NCBI GenBank assembly: GCA_035610365.1
Contig: CM069434.1
Span: forward strand, 122,630,895 to 122,694,894
Origin: Aquatica leii
Lineage: Eukaryota; Arthropoda; Insecta; Coleoptera; Lampyridae
Direction: 5' to 3'
DNA length: 64,000 nt
Position 1 is the first letter of the stretch. Each line of letters opens with the position of its first letter. This document shows, piece by piece, positions 23,490 to 33,963 of this stretch. The notes under the pieces are model-generated. The model saw only the letters and a program-made list of their open reading frames with translations, made no database searches and was not told where the DNA came from. A program made the translations under genes and the position numbers.

Positions 23490-23630
23490 AACTACCAAAT
23501 ATTAAATATATTTGAATTCTTTGCTCCTAATAATATTTTTTTTGTTTCAGATGAACTTTAAACTACCAAATATCAAATATATTTTAATTATTTGCTCCTC
23601 ATAATATTTTTTTGTTTCAGATAAACTTTA
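23490..23630 (+). repeat. Tandem 71-bp duplication carrying two 3' splice-site-like ends
   Basis: Units 23490-23560 and 23561-23630 are near copies. Each runs AACTACCAAATAT to TTTTTTGTTTCAG followed by AT(G/A)AACTTTA. The T-rich tract plus TTTGTTTCAG has the form of an insect 3' splice site, so two acceptors are placed 70 bp apart, just before the ATG at 23634. Confidence 0.75.
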
Positions 23631-23633
23631 AAA

Positions 23634-24911
23634 ATGTCTGATGAGAAGACGTTAAGTTTAAAGAGAGGTGGGGCATCATCATTAGAAGGAAAAATATGTA
23701 TTATTCATTTTAATGAAAACAAATCAGACACTTTACTAAGGCCATTGTCAGTCCAATCATTTCAAAAAGTTCGTGACTGTGTTGAAGTAAGACTCAAGGA
23801 AAGCACTGACAGTAATAGATTTGAAACAGTATGTAAACAAGTTCCATTGGTTCTCAATACAGATTACCTATGACTTTTATCATCGCTGGTGTTATCAAAA
23901 ATTTACAAACGTCTCAAAAATTACAAAACGAGTGCGGGGCAATGACAGTGAGCAGTCCACATCCAAGCGTCCACACAGAAGTGGTTCAAAAGGAAATGCA
24001 TTTCCAAGTGATAGCTGTATTTTTTGCAATAAAAATCGAAAATTGATTTCGTCACAAAAGAAGTATGAGCTAACTACAAAATGTGTAACTGGAATTGCGG
24101 GGACATCTATTTTAAAAGCTGCAGAAGCAAAGGCAAACGAACACTTGTTGTGTAAACTGAGAGATGTTGATTTCATAGCTCGGGAGGTGCACTATCATAA
24201 TCAGTGTCGTAAGGAATATACAAAAAATCCTGATAGGCGTCCTCATGCTGATATAGACAGTGAGTCACTTGCACAGCAAAATGCCCACAAAGAAGCATTT
24301 GAATATTTAAAAAATTATGTTCAAGAAAATATAATTGTTGGTGGTAATGTTGAACGCATGTCGATGCTTCATGAGCGGTATTTGTCATTTATGATTGAAC
24401 ATTCACCACAATTTTATAATGAGAGTTATAAAACTGACAAATTGAAAAACAAATTAGAAACCATTTTGCCAATAAGTTATCATTTTGGCAGCCAAACTAC
24501 AGGAGCGAGCTTGTTTACTTAACATTTATACAACCCGGATAAGCTGTAGAAGCTGCTTTCGAAGCCGCTTCATCTGATATACGAAGAATACAAGAGGCCG
24601 CAATGATTTTGAGACGACATGTACAGCAGACATATGACAGTTCACCTACAATGCCTTGGCCTCCTTCAGCCGAATTCTTGGCGTCAGTTGCAACTAAAGC
24701 TCCTGATATACTATGTGAATTTATTTCGAATGTGACTAGCGGGAAACCACGGAAAACTGCAAATGACAAAATTAAACGCACAGTGAATTCCTTCGCCCAA
24801 GATTTGTGCTATAGCATTACTGATGGTAAATGGAAAATGTCCAAGCATTATAGTTTAGGAATGACCATAAGGCACCTTACTGGAAGTTGTATCTTAGACC
24901 AAATGACATAG
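23634..24911 (+). pseudogene. Remnant of a multi-copy animal protein family with Cys/His motif
   Basis: The first frame (23634-23873) is followed, after a shift near 23870, by YDFYHRWCYQKFTNVSKI and a Cys/His segment: CIFCNK, then a Cys about 40 residues on, then VHYHNQCRKEYT, probably binding metal. The frame continues with AHKEAFEYLKNYVQENI and then shifts again near 24500. From there it reads (with one TAG) EAAFEAASSDIRRIQEAAMI and, at the end, SFAQDLCYSITDGKWKMSKH and LGMTIRHLTGS. I recognise these blocks as a protein family present in many copies in insects and cnidarians and generally uncharacterised. It is probably carried by a transposon. Two frameshifts and a stop mark it as dead. 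Confidence 0.6.
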
Positions 24912-25620
24912 ATTTTCTTTTTTTCAAAGTCGTCCATTTCTAATAATTATAAGTCAGAAAAGAACAAACCGCTGTCGAACAAAATATAAAGAATACCATA
25001 ATGCAGTGATACTTTGTTTAACTGTTATCAGTTCGCAGTAAAACGTATTTCTCCAAAATTCCTCCAAGGTACGATAACAGTCTCCCTTAATTTTAAGACT
25101 TAATATAAAATTCTAAATAATTTGACTAAAGGAGTAATTAATCTAAAAATACTTACTTCCTAAACTAGGTCCTTGCAACAATTGAGAGAGTCCCGCGCCG
25201 TAGGGCAAAGTCGTGTGGTGCACGACAGCGCCAAGGCGCCTAAGGAGCCGAAAAGCCTCAAAACTCAAAAGTAAACAAAAAAAAAAGATAAAGCAACAAA
25301 CAACATTGTCAAAACAAAATTTATAATAATAAAGAAACCAGTAAGGAATTGATAACTATTACATTGTTTTTATTTGTTTATTTTTTTATTTTTACCCTTT
25401 GAGACGACGGAACCGAATTACTTCTCGAAAATAATATATTTTCCAAATGATAGTACGCAATAATAGCATTTATTCGATCGAATACGTAATACGTAACATG
25501 ATAACATGAATTGTGTGAACTCAAACAAATCTGATTTTATTCATGTTTTAGCTTGAAATTTGGCTTGCAACGAGCCAACGAGCGAACAAGCGTTTTTTTC
25601 CTGTCTGAGCTTGAAATGTA
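24912..25620. other. No recognised gene; short GC-rich island
   Basis: Bases 25184-25260 are clearly more GC-rich than the rest and contain self-complementary pieces (GTGGTGCACGAC, GGCGCC). They may be a transposon end, but no partner was found. Confidence 0.35.
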
Positions 25621-25623
25621 CGA

Positions 25624-25640
25624 AACTTTATATATTTAAG
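25624..25640 (+). promoter_or_regulatory. TATA-like element upstream of the hAT gene
   Basis: TTTATATATTTAAG stands about 175 bp before a splice donor (AAG|GTGAGT at 25804) whose partner acceptor precedes the hAT start codon. Position and sequence fit a core promoter. This is inference only. Confidence 0.3.
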
Positions 25641-25803
25641 CGCTACATCTGTTGCGATTTCATTTGTTGCCTGATGCGCGATGGATAATTAACTTAGCGA
25701 AATGAAAAGGTGCATGGGGTAAAAGATATCTGCTTTTGAAACTTTAGTTTTTTGTAGTTTTACCGACTTTCTAGTGATGTGTTTTGTGTTGTGAATTATT
25801 AAG

Positions 25804-26106
25804 GTGAGTTCATCTAAACTTTATTTTTTATTTCAGATTTATTAAAACATTCAAAGCCAAAAACTTGCATCTCAAAAATCCTTTTATATTTGATTATATA
25901 AGCATCATTGTTAATTGAAGTAAATTCAAACAGAATAATTGATAAACACTAATATTACTATTTATAAAAATTAATAAATTTTAAAATAACTTGAAATAAG
26001 TAATGTTGAGAAAATACTTTCGAGTTTGAGTTTGAGACGTCGAAACATTTCCATTTTTCATGAATAATTTGTCAATTTGTTTACTTACGTATTAATTTCT
26101 TTACAG
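25804..26106 (+). other. Probable 5' UTR intron of the hAT transposon gene
   Basis: The donor AAG|GTGAGT and the acceptor TTTCTTTACAG bound a 303-bp AT-rich interval. The ATG of the hAT N terminus follows eight bases after the acceptor. Confidence 0.4.
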
Positions 26107-26114
26107 GATACAGA

Positions 26115-26170
26115 ATGTCACAAAAAAAGAAGATGTCTGGATACCAAAATTTGCCGAATAAAAGAAAAAG
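26115..26170 (+). pseudogene. hAT (ZMYM1-like) transposase, N-terminal piece
   Basis: ATG at 26115 opens a short basic frame, MSQKKKMSGYQNLPNKRKR. The K-x-x-SG start with a following basic run is typical of hAT proteins with a TTF-type zinc finger. The frame is broken by the inserted element at 26171 and resumes after 28775, where a Glu-rich stretch and then KLRIFFSKPES follow as expected for the family. Confidence 0.65.
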
Positions 26171-26173
26171 GGG

Positions 26174-26484
26174 TCTAGACCACAACGGCCACCCAGAAGT
26201 GTGGCCGTTGTAGTCATGACCACAACGACTACCGTGACCATAACGACCACCTACCAACTTTAACCACAACGGCCACCTATTCTGTCGACCACAACGGCCA
26301 CCGTGACCAACACGACTACTTGCATTTTTGACCATAACGTTTACCGTGACAACAACGGCCACCTATCTTCATGACCACAACGGCCACCGAGATCACAACG
26401 GCCACTGACGCCCGATCTAAAAATCGACGACCACAACAGCCACCGTGACCACAACGGCCACAGCGACCACAACGGCCACCGTAA
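26174..26484 (+). repeat. Left subterminal array of GACCACAACGGCCAC units
   Basis: At least twelve diverged units of the type GACCACAACGGCCACC(GT) are spaced by short variable spacers. Examples start at 26176, 26295, 26371 and 26431. The array is far more GC-rich than its surroundings. Confidence 0.85.
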
Positions 26485-26899
26485 TAAACCTAAAATAAAT
26501 TGCATTCGTTGCAATGAATGTAATAAACTTTTAGCTTCGGATACTGATTTGTTGTAGTTATTTGCACTAATTAGTTTTTCTATGAAATTATAAGTTTGTT
26601 AAAAACTCACATAATAGTTGAAGTATAATATGATTTTTATAGAAAATAAGCAGTATAACCGTTGCAAAATTCCAAACGAAGATTTACAATGTATACTGCT
26701 GGAAGCAGCATCAGAAATTAACAAATTAAAAGACTGATAAACAAGGTATATAAATTGCACAAAGATTTAAACTAATTCTTCGAGATTGTACGCAATTGCA
26801 TTTTGTAAACACAAAATTAACAAAATTCTTTTAGAAAATACACCATAAAACACAATTAATTTGTATTAATTGATCAAAAAACATGGAAAGTAGTATATA

Positions 26900-27725
26900 A
26901 GTTTAATTTTATTGTCCACTGATTCATGTTTCTCTATTTACAATTTTGCCTCTCCTTTACATTTACATTATAATACATTCATTTTTACATTTATATTTCC
27001 TTTCTAACTCTCTCTTCTTAGTTGTTTCCCCCTTCTCCATACTTCTTCCATCCACTACGCTCGTTTTCCGTTTTCTTTTAAGATTCCCCTTATTTTCTTA
27101 AGCTCTTCTCTTAACTCCCTGCATTGGTTCCTCATGTGCACATATTTTCTTCCTCTTTTGTCCAGTATTTATTTCCTAACTGTTCGTTCCCACATCTGAA
27201 CCTTGCTATCATTTTTTTTCTTTTTTCTGCTTTTATTTCCATTGCCCTACTCTGGCACCCTTCTCTCTTGATATTCTTATAATTCACATTATATATATTC
27301 ACTCTTCCTCCCTTTATCTCTTTTCAACATTCCATTGTCTCCTCTAAATCCCCCGTATATACTGCAAACAGACTTGGGCTCAGTGGGAATCCCTGTCTCA
27401 ATCCTCTCCTTGTAACGAATTTCTCGCTCTCTTCTCCATTCACTTTCACCCTGCTTCTCGTTTTTTTTGTACATTTCCTCCATTCTTTCTATTAATGTTT
27501 TATTTATTTTTTTTCTTCTCATGTATTCCCAGAATTTTTCCTGTTCACTCTATCAAAAGCTGCTTTTAAATCTACTATCAGTGCCACCATTTCCCCCTTT
27601 TTTTCTCTAGCTCTCTATTCACCAAGTGTCTCAATAGATTTATGTTGTCTATCACTTTTTTCCCTTTTTGAATCCTGCTTGTCCGTCTGATACCAAAATC
27701 CATTCCTCTATTTGGAAAGTAGTAA
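26900..27725 (-). pseudogene. LINE reverse transcriptase fragment nested in the inserted element
   Basis: On the minus strand, blocks of a non-LTR reverse transcriptase follow in order: GQAGFKKGKKVIDNINLLRH, then EMVALIVDLKAAFDRVNRE with the first catalytic Asp, a WEYMRRKKINKTLIERMEEM frame (27522 onward), then a RRGLRQGFPLSP-like block. The YADD region is not seen. Near 27180-27120 comes IARFRCGNEQLGNKYWTKEE, typical of the region just before the terminal zinc knuckle of the same LINE type. Frameshifts and an internal deletion make it dead. Its 3' end would lie near 26900. Confidence 0.75.
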
Positions 27726-28399
27726 ACAATTATCTTACCGAATACACTTTAAGCATTGATAAATACTGAAAATGTTGTTGTAGAGAATGTTTCAAGCTCA
27801 TCTCTTTAATGTAAGAAACGCGCTTTCAACAGTCTCAATGACTGGTATTAACAATGCTCTAGGGGTATTATAGCTGAAAATACCAATCGATGCGGTATTC
27901 TCGCGGTATTTAGACACACTTCATTCGCAAGCTTATAGAAATTCTTTTTTTGTTTTGATTATACATACATAGAAATATCTAAATTTCCTGTTTATCAAAA
28001 CTAGTGCATGCATGACCTATTCCTCAAAACTGAAGTGTAAAGAGCTTACATATTTAATGTTTTCTTATCAAATCTAGGGAGTGCAGCGACGCTCACACAA
28101 TCGTGTATGTGCCATATAAAATTGAGGACATTTTAATTAGATTCCTAACCCATTATTTAATTTGTCTACAACTTAAACTACGTAGTGTAAAACTCAAATT
28201 AGTACAATTCTGTGTTTCCAATAGCGAACTAAAATAAAAAATATTTATATATCCAATAAGCACAATTTGCAAGCTTTGAAATACTACCTAATACGCTCCA
28301 TTTTGACAATGGATGACCACAAAAGAAAATGAAAAAGACACCACTAAGCTAAAAATGCGAACTAAATATCATCGAAACTCGTGATGAATGACGATTGGT

Positions 28400-28765
28400 T
28401 GTCGCTATGGTCGCGGTGGCCGTTGTGGTCGCGATGGCCTTTGTGGTCAACAAAATAGATAGCCATTGTGTTTATGGTGGCCGTTGTGGTTACGAACAAA
28501 GGTGGTCGTTATAATCACATAGGTCGCTATAACTGGCGTCGGCAGTCGATTTTCAGATCAGGCGTCGGTGGCCGTTGTAGTTGCGGTGGCCGTTGTGGTC
28601 AAGAAGATAAGTGACCGTTGTTGTGACGGTGGCTGTTATGATCAAAAATGCAAGTGGGCGTTGTGGTCGACAGAATAGGTGGCCATTATGGTCACGGTGG
28701 CCGTTGTTGTCGTGACTACAACGGCCACACACACCGGGTGGCCGTTGTGGCAAGTGACCGTTGTG
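28400..28765 (-). repeat. Right subterminal array, inverted relative to the left one
   Basis: It contains units of the type GGTGGCCGTTGTGGTC, the reverse complement of the left array units, at irregular spacing. Together with the left array it could form an imperfect foldback over 2.6 kb. Confidence 0.85.
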
Positions 28766-28775
28766 CTCATGCCCC

Positions 28776-31199
28776 AGAAAAAGAGAGGAAGAATTGGAAA
28801 ACCATGTCAAAATTACGCATTTTTTTTTCAAAACCCGAGTCTACTTTGCCAAATATTAATAACAACAATAATACAGCTGAATCCCAGTATTCTGAACCTG
28901 TACTTGAAACAAGTATCAGCAGCAGACAAGAAACTGATCTTCTAAATAGCAATCCATCAACATCTTCAAGTTCCGCTGATAATAAGAAATCAACACCTTC
29001 AAAAATTATCAGAACGGAAAATATGAGTCAACTTTCGAAGAAGTAATTACGTCCTAATAATATTCAAAAATTAGTAGAACGTGGCCCTGCTCCTTATCAA
29101 AACAAAAAGGATTTATCCGAAAGATAGTTCGGAGTCGGCGCGTAACTTTTTCAATAGTTACTTCTTTGGAATTTTACCGTACAAACAAAAAATTGAGCGT
29201 TTTTAGTTGTATTCCGACACAAAAAATTCACTTTACTGCTTCTGTTGCAAAATTTTTAATGACAGCGATTTGGAATCTATTCGCTTTAGTGATGAATCTG
29301 GTTACAATCACTGCTAGCATTTAAGTGAACATTTAAACATTAATGAAAAGAGCAAGTTACATATCGAAAATGTTTTAAAATTGCTAGATCCTTCTAACCG
29401 TTTTAATAAAAATGAAATAATTGATTCTGTAATTCAAAATGTAATAAACAGAGACACTAAATACTGGCAAGCTGTTATATAAAGAATTTTCTACGTGATT
29501 CAGTTTTGAGGTCAGCAAAATCTAGCTTTTCGTGGAAGTAGTAATAAGTTGTTTAAGTAAAACAATGGTAACTTTTTAAAATGCATATAAATGATTTCCA
29601 AATTCGACCCGATTATGTCAGATCATACAAAACGCTCTCAAATAAAAGATCACAAAAACTATCTCGGGGATAAAATACAAAATGAAGTAATCAATTTGAT
29701 CGGTGAAAATATCAAATCCAAAATTTTAGAACTAACTAAAAAGGCAAAATATTATTCCATATTATTAGACTGCACTCCTGACTATAGTCACCAAGAACAA
29801 ATTTCAGTTTGTATAAGATTTGTTAATTTAAAGAGCAGCGGGATTAGTACAGAAGAACATTTTTTATTATTTTGTCCTATAGATGATGTGTCGGGTAAGG
29901 GCTTGACAAAATTTCTTTTGTTGGCGTTAGAGAAAGAAGGCTTAAGTATTAACGATTTGTGAGGTCAGGGTTACGACAAGGGGGCAAGTAAGCGTGGTAG
30001 GCATAATGGTCTACAAAAAAATTTAGATTTCAATCCGCTAGCTTTCTTTGTTCCTTGTTGCAATCATACCCTTAATTTAGTCGTAATGATGACGCAAAAT
30101 CAAATACTTTGAGCATCCATTTTTTTTTCTTTCAAGAACTGTTTTTTTCAGTTTCTACTAAACGCTGGTCAATTCTGAAATCTAATTTATCTAATTAACA
30201 AATTTAACTTTAAACTTTTTATCGGGTACTCGATGGTCTAGTAGAATAGATGCAATAACTCCTTTAAGGTATCAACTTGAGGAGGTTTATGATGCTCTGT
30301 TTGAAATAAGCAAAGAAAACTTTGAAAATAACGTAAAAAATGTGGCTGCTTCGTTGGCCAAAAATTGCAAAATTTTGAGTTCATTTGCATTCTTATATTG
30401 TGGTATATTTTAAGTAAAGTTAACATTGTTAGTAAAATTATTCAAAAACCGAACTTTGATGTTGCTCAGTGTTGTAATCATTTAGATAATTTGAATAATT
30501 TTTTAAAAGCTTATCGCTCCGATAAACGTTTTAATGATCTATTCATTGATGCTAAAGAAATAGCATCCAGCTTAGACATAGAACCTAAATTCAAAAAACA
30601 AAGAGGTCTAAGACCGCAAAAAATAAGAAAAAAAAATATTTTAATTATGAATGTGAAGATGAACCGATCTACGACGAAACTTTAAAGTTCAAAGTTGATT
30701 GTTTTTTTAATGCTCTAGATGTAATCATAACATCAGTGGCTGAAAGATTCCAATTACTTTCTTCTTACTCTAATAATTTCGCGTTTTAATGGAATATTGA
30801 TAAATTTAAAAATTATTCTGAAAACGAACAGTTAGAATTATGTCAAAAAGTTGAAAATTTATTAAACGACAAAACTCGCTATAAACGAGACATAGGTAAC
30901 TGCCGTGGAACTTGTTAAAGAATTGCAATATTTACAAAATTTTGATGAAAAAGTTATTACGTCACCTAAAGACTTTAAACTTTAAATTATATAACAATTA
31001 ACAACTTAGTGGAACGCAGAACGATCTTTTTCAAAACTCAAAATAATAAAAAATTATTTAAGATCGTCCATGGGGCAAAACCGACTAAGTAATTTTGCTA
31101 TCATTTCAATAGATTCGGGCCAGCTAAAAGAATTAGACACCGAAGATTTAATTAAACAATTTGCAAAAATTAAAGCACGGAAAGTTCAATTCACTTAGC
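28776..31199 (+). pseudogene. hAT (ZMYM1-like, TTF zinc-finger) transposase, main part
   Basis: After a basic start, KLRIFFSKPES and a Ser/Asn-rich linker follow. The catalytic region begins near 29591: KYYSILLDCTPDYSHQEQIS with the first catalytic Asp, EEHFLLFCPIDDVSGKGLT, then GQGYDKGASKRG (in phase after a TGA at 29960) with the second Asp, and PLAFFVPCCNHTLNLVV. Beyond 30360 the helical insertion appears as FEFICILILWYILSKVN and KEIASSLDIEPKF. The C-terminal dimerisation domain is visible to 31196 (IKNYLRSSMGQNRLSNFAII, then FAKIKARKVQF). Many stops and frameshifts interrupt it. The original gene is cut by the element at 26171-28775. Confidence 0.85.
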
Positions 31200-31703
31200 T
31201 AAAATATTAATAACAATTCCTAATATCTGGATATTACATGTTGCATTATTAAAATAATATATTGTTTTGTTTTTATTTGTCGATCAGTTTCGTCCTGTGA
31301 TATATAAACGAGTATTTTTATTGTTTTAAATATGTTTTTATTTCTTGTGTTTTTGTATCATATATTACATTTGAAATAAAATATAAACATTTTGAGTTGT
31401 AATATTGTTAGAATATATTTCTGTTTTCTATAAGTTTATAATAATGTTATGTACCTCAATGAAAAAATACTTGTATGACTTATGGCTTGTACTTGTAAAA
31501 TATAAAAATGAAAATAAATTTATGAAAATACTTTTTAAAATTATTTTTCAATAGTGGATAATAATATCTAACTTAAACCGTATCTGTACTCACATAAAAA
31601 CAACAAATTTTTAAAGTTTTATTGATAAAACATTCTGATTTAGATTCAAAAATACTTGTTAACAGTTTTATTTAATTCAAGTTTCTAAAGAAGAAAATAA
31701 AAT
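31200..31703. other. No recognised gene
   Basis: AT-rich sequence between the hAT remnant and the next element. A hAT right end was not identified. Confidence 0.45.
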
Positions 31704-31743
31704 ATAATTTTCGAGGGGTCAACCACTGGTGGCAATACCTGTA

Positions 31744-31835
31744 CAAATTGCTAGCAGTCAAAGGCAGTCAATGGCAGTCTATGGCAGTCATTGCAATAAG
31801 TGGTAGTCATAGGCAGTCTGTGGCAGTAAATTGGG
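31744..31835 (+). repeat. Left subterminal GGCAGTCA repeats
   Basis: About eight units of a GGCAGTC(A/T)-type word appear between 31750 and 31835. They are matched at 33790-33910 by a similar set. Confidence 0.7.
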
Positions 31836-32464
31836 AGTCATCATTAAATGAGAGAGAAATTCTAGGTCTGTGTCGTACGGTGTCACAAATTATTTCAATT
31901 TTTCGAGAGGCGGCACTCGGAAGTTGCTTCTTGCGCTCTATGTGATGGTTTATGCATTAGTGGACATGAAATAAAGGCTGTGAATGTAGTGAAGTCAAGT
32001 AAAATTTAGTATTATAATCAAAATTTAGTATATGTAATAATAATTTATGAAAGTACAAATACGCATACATTTCATGCGCCGAGAGATGCACCCCGCACCC
32101 GGTACTTTTACATCTTGTGTTGGGTAAATTGAATATTCTTCTTTGCTGTTTTTAATATTATTACTTTGTGCATTATTTTAAGTGATTTGTTTATGCATTA
32201 TTTTTAAGTGCATAACGCAATTGGAGGGTGAATTTATCAGTTTAAATGCAATGCAACTGTTTCTGTTTTTGTCACGTAGTACTCAAAGTTATGACTTTGG
32301 GCATTACTTACTCATAAGCAGTTTCTTTATTCATTTATAAAACCCGATTGTCTTGCCGGCTCGTTTTTTTTGCAATGTTTATATTCGATTCATTAATGTC
32401 CTAAATGAATACTATAGTAAGTTTGATTAATTGTTTATAGTATTATTATATCCATCTTCTTATG

Positions 32465-33074
32465 GAATTAGAAATGGATGCAGAAGCACACAAGCAAGAT
32501 GTTACTGAGATGGTTTTAACTCATCCAAACATAGAAACATTGCCGAATTTCATATATCAGAAGGTTTAAGAAAATTGCTTACTTATAGTGGGTTTGATAA
32601 TATTTACTCTGTTTCTCTCATGAAAGAAAATGATAAAGACTTGACAAAAGATTTATCAAATATTTTAGAATCAAATGAATTTACAAAAATTTATGGAATT
32701 TACACCAAAAATATAAACCTTTACAAAACACCATCAGGGCATAAAATGCAATTAACGGCTCTTATAGAAAAATGTTATTTAATGTTAAGACTTTTAACTA
32801 CAAAGAATCAGACAAAACGTAAACTTTGTAGATGCGTTTGCACTTGTGTAGCCAAAACTAACCGGAAAATTTCAATCCCTAAAAGAAGAAGAGGAGATGA
32901 ATCAAATGTCCCGAGTACTTTAGATACGCGAACACATACTGATCAAAAAGCTACACAAAAAGAAAAAATTGTTAGTCACATCAAAAAAACGGTAAAACTA
33001 AAACTATCCGAAAGTCTTCATTGTGTTGGTTCCTTAGTGAAAAGAAAAAAGGACTTTCAAGCGATAGGATTTTG
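32465..33074 (+). pseudogene. Cargo gene of unknown function in the 31712 element
   Basis: The ATG at 32465 opens MELEMDAEAHKQDVTEMVLT and reaches a stop at 32566. In the next frame the protein continues from HISEGLRKLLTYSGFDNIYS through TKIYGIYTKNINLYKTPSGH to a basic, Cys-containing tail (RRRGDESN) ending at 33073. The motif of a helical LLTYSGFDN segment followed by a GHK.LL.A.. block resembles insect multi-copy proteins that I cannot name. It may be a SAM-like domain, but this is a guess. One frameshift separates the first 34 codons. The plus frame at 33254-33516 could be its C-terminal part. No DDE residues or zinc-finger arrays are visible. Confidence 0.45.
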
Positions 33075-33253
33075 AGAGTTAGAGGAATAAATACATATTA
33101 CTCAACTAAGAGTGAAATTACACAAGGGGTAAAAAGTCAGACAAGACACAAAAAAAAATGCAAATTCTAAATCTATGAAAAACAAAAATATAAAGATCCA
33201 TAGAAAATCAAAAAACAGATCTCTAGATACACAATGACACTAGTGACGACGAC

Positions 33254-33517
33254 ATGAATATCATTGGCACAAGTCTTGAAGACGAACCGGACGATCCCAC
33301 ATCTCAATATATCCATAACATATATCCCATTAAGGAAGCGTACTATGCAATTTTTTTTTATGCTAAATGGTATATAGAACAAGTTTTGGCACTAAGCGAA
33401 AACCAATCATGTACTAATAAATTTCTTCAAGAAGATTTGGACACATTCGTGCGGTCAAAGAATGATGACATTCAGGAAGTGAAGAACAAATATATCATAG
33501 ACCTATTCAACTTTTAG
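33254..33517 (+). pseudogene. Second open stretch in the 31712 element
   Basis: This 87-codon acidic frame (GTSLEDEPDDPTSQYIHNIY) contains a hydrophobic middle and ends 440 bp before the right end of the element. It is unrecognised. It is probably the end of the same former gene, since the region between (33074-33254) is low in stops in alternate frames. Confidence 0.3.
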
Positions 33518-33963
33518 GAAATAATCCATTTTCTATTAAAAGAACTGATATAAAACAGTTTAAAGAATTCAGACGTTTACACGTTTAATATGAATTTCGA
33601 GTACAATTTAATTTTCTTTTAGATTTTGAAGAAACTTGAAGTTATTTTTTTATATTTTTGTATAGGCATACTTACTAATATAATGGGAGCAAACTGAAAG
33701 TTTTTTTTTACATTATGATTGAAATAATAAAAGTCTAAAGTTTAAAAGTTGTTTTTTACGCTTTAGAATAACAATATTAATGATTGCAGTCCGTGACAGC
33801 AATTGGCAGTAAAAAGTAATAAATGGAAATCATAAGCAGTCAATGGCAGTCAAAGCAATCAGCGACAGTACCTAATTCTAATTAATGGCAGTCACGGCAG
33901 TAAATGCAATTTTTGGCAATACCTGTACACTATTTTGTCAGTGGTTGACCCCTCGATAATTTT

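Larger units (their letters stand above)
26171..28775. mobile_element. 2.6-kb element inserted in the hAT gene, short-repeat arrays at both ends
   Basis: AGAAAAAG occurs at 26163-26170 and again at 28776-28783, giving a 7-8-bp target duplication. The ends are similar in inverted orientation: GGGTCTAGACCACAACGGCC on the left, and on the right GGGGCATGAGCACAACGG (minus strand). Inside each end lies an array of about 15-bp units based on GACCACAACGGCCAC, in opposite orientation at the two ends. The middle contains a LINE fragment and no transposase, so the element is non-autonomous. An 8-bp duplication fits hAT, P and several other superfamilies, and the terminal bases do not decide between them. 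Confidence 0.7.
31712..33955 (+). mobile_element. Complete 2244-bp element with 17-bp perfect TIRs and 8-bp target duplication
   Basis: CGAGGGGTCAACCACTG at 31712-31728 is perfectly repeated in inverted form at 33939-33955. ATAATTTT flanks it on both sides (31704-31711 and 33956-33963). Inside both ends are short direct repeats based on GGCAGTCA, mostly spaced 9-11 bp. The interior holds a gene (32465-33074 plus 33254-33516) that is not a recognisable transposase, so the element is probably mobilised in trans. Its first 40 bases are related to those at 58862. The superfamily cannot be fixed. An 8-bp duplication is compatible with hAT or P-like groups, but the terminal CGAGGGG is not the usual hAT start. 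Confidence 0.85.

Noticed and set aside
26174..26484. GACCACAACGGCCAC array and the frames it opens (for example a Val/Gly-rich minus frame)
   Set aside because: The frames arise from the short repeat and carry no family signal. The array is treated as a subterminal repeat.
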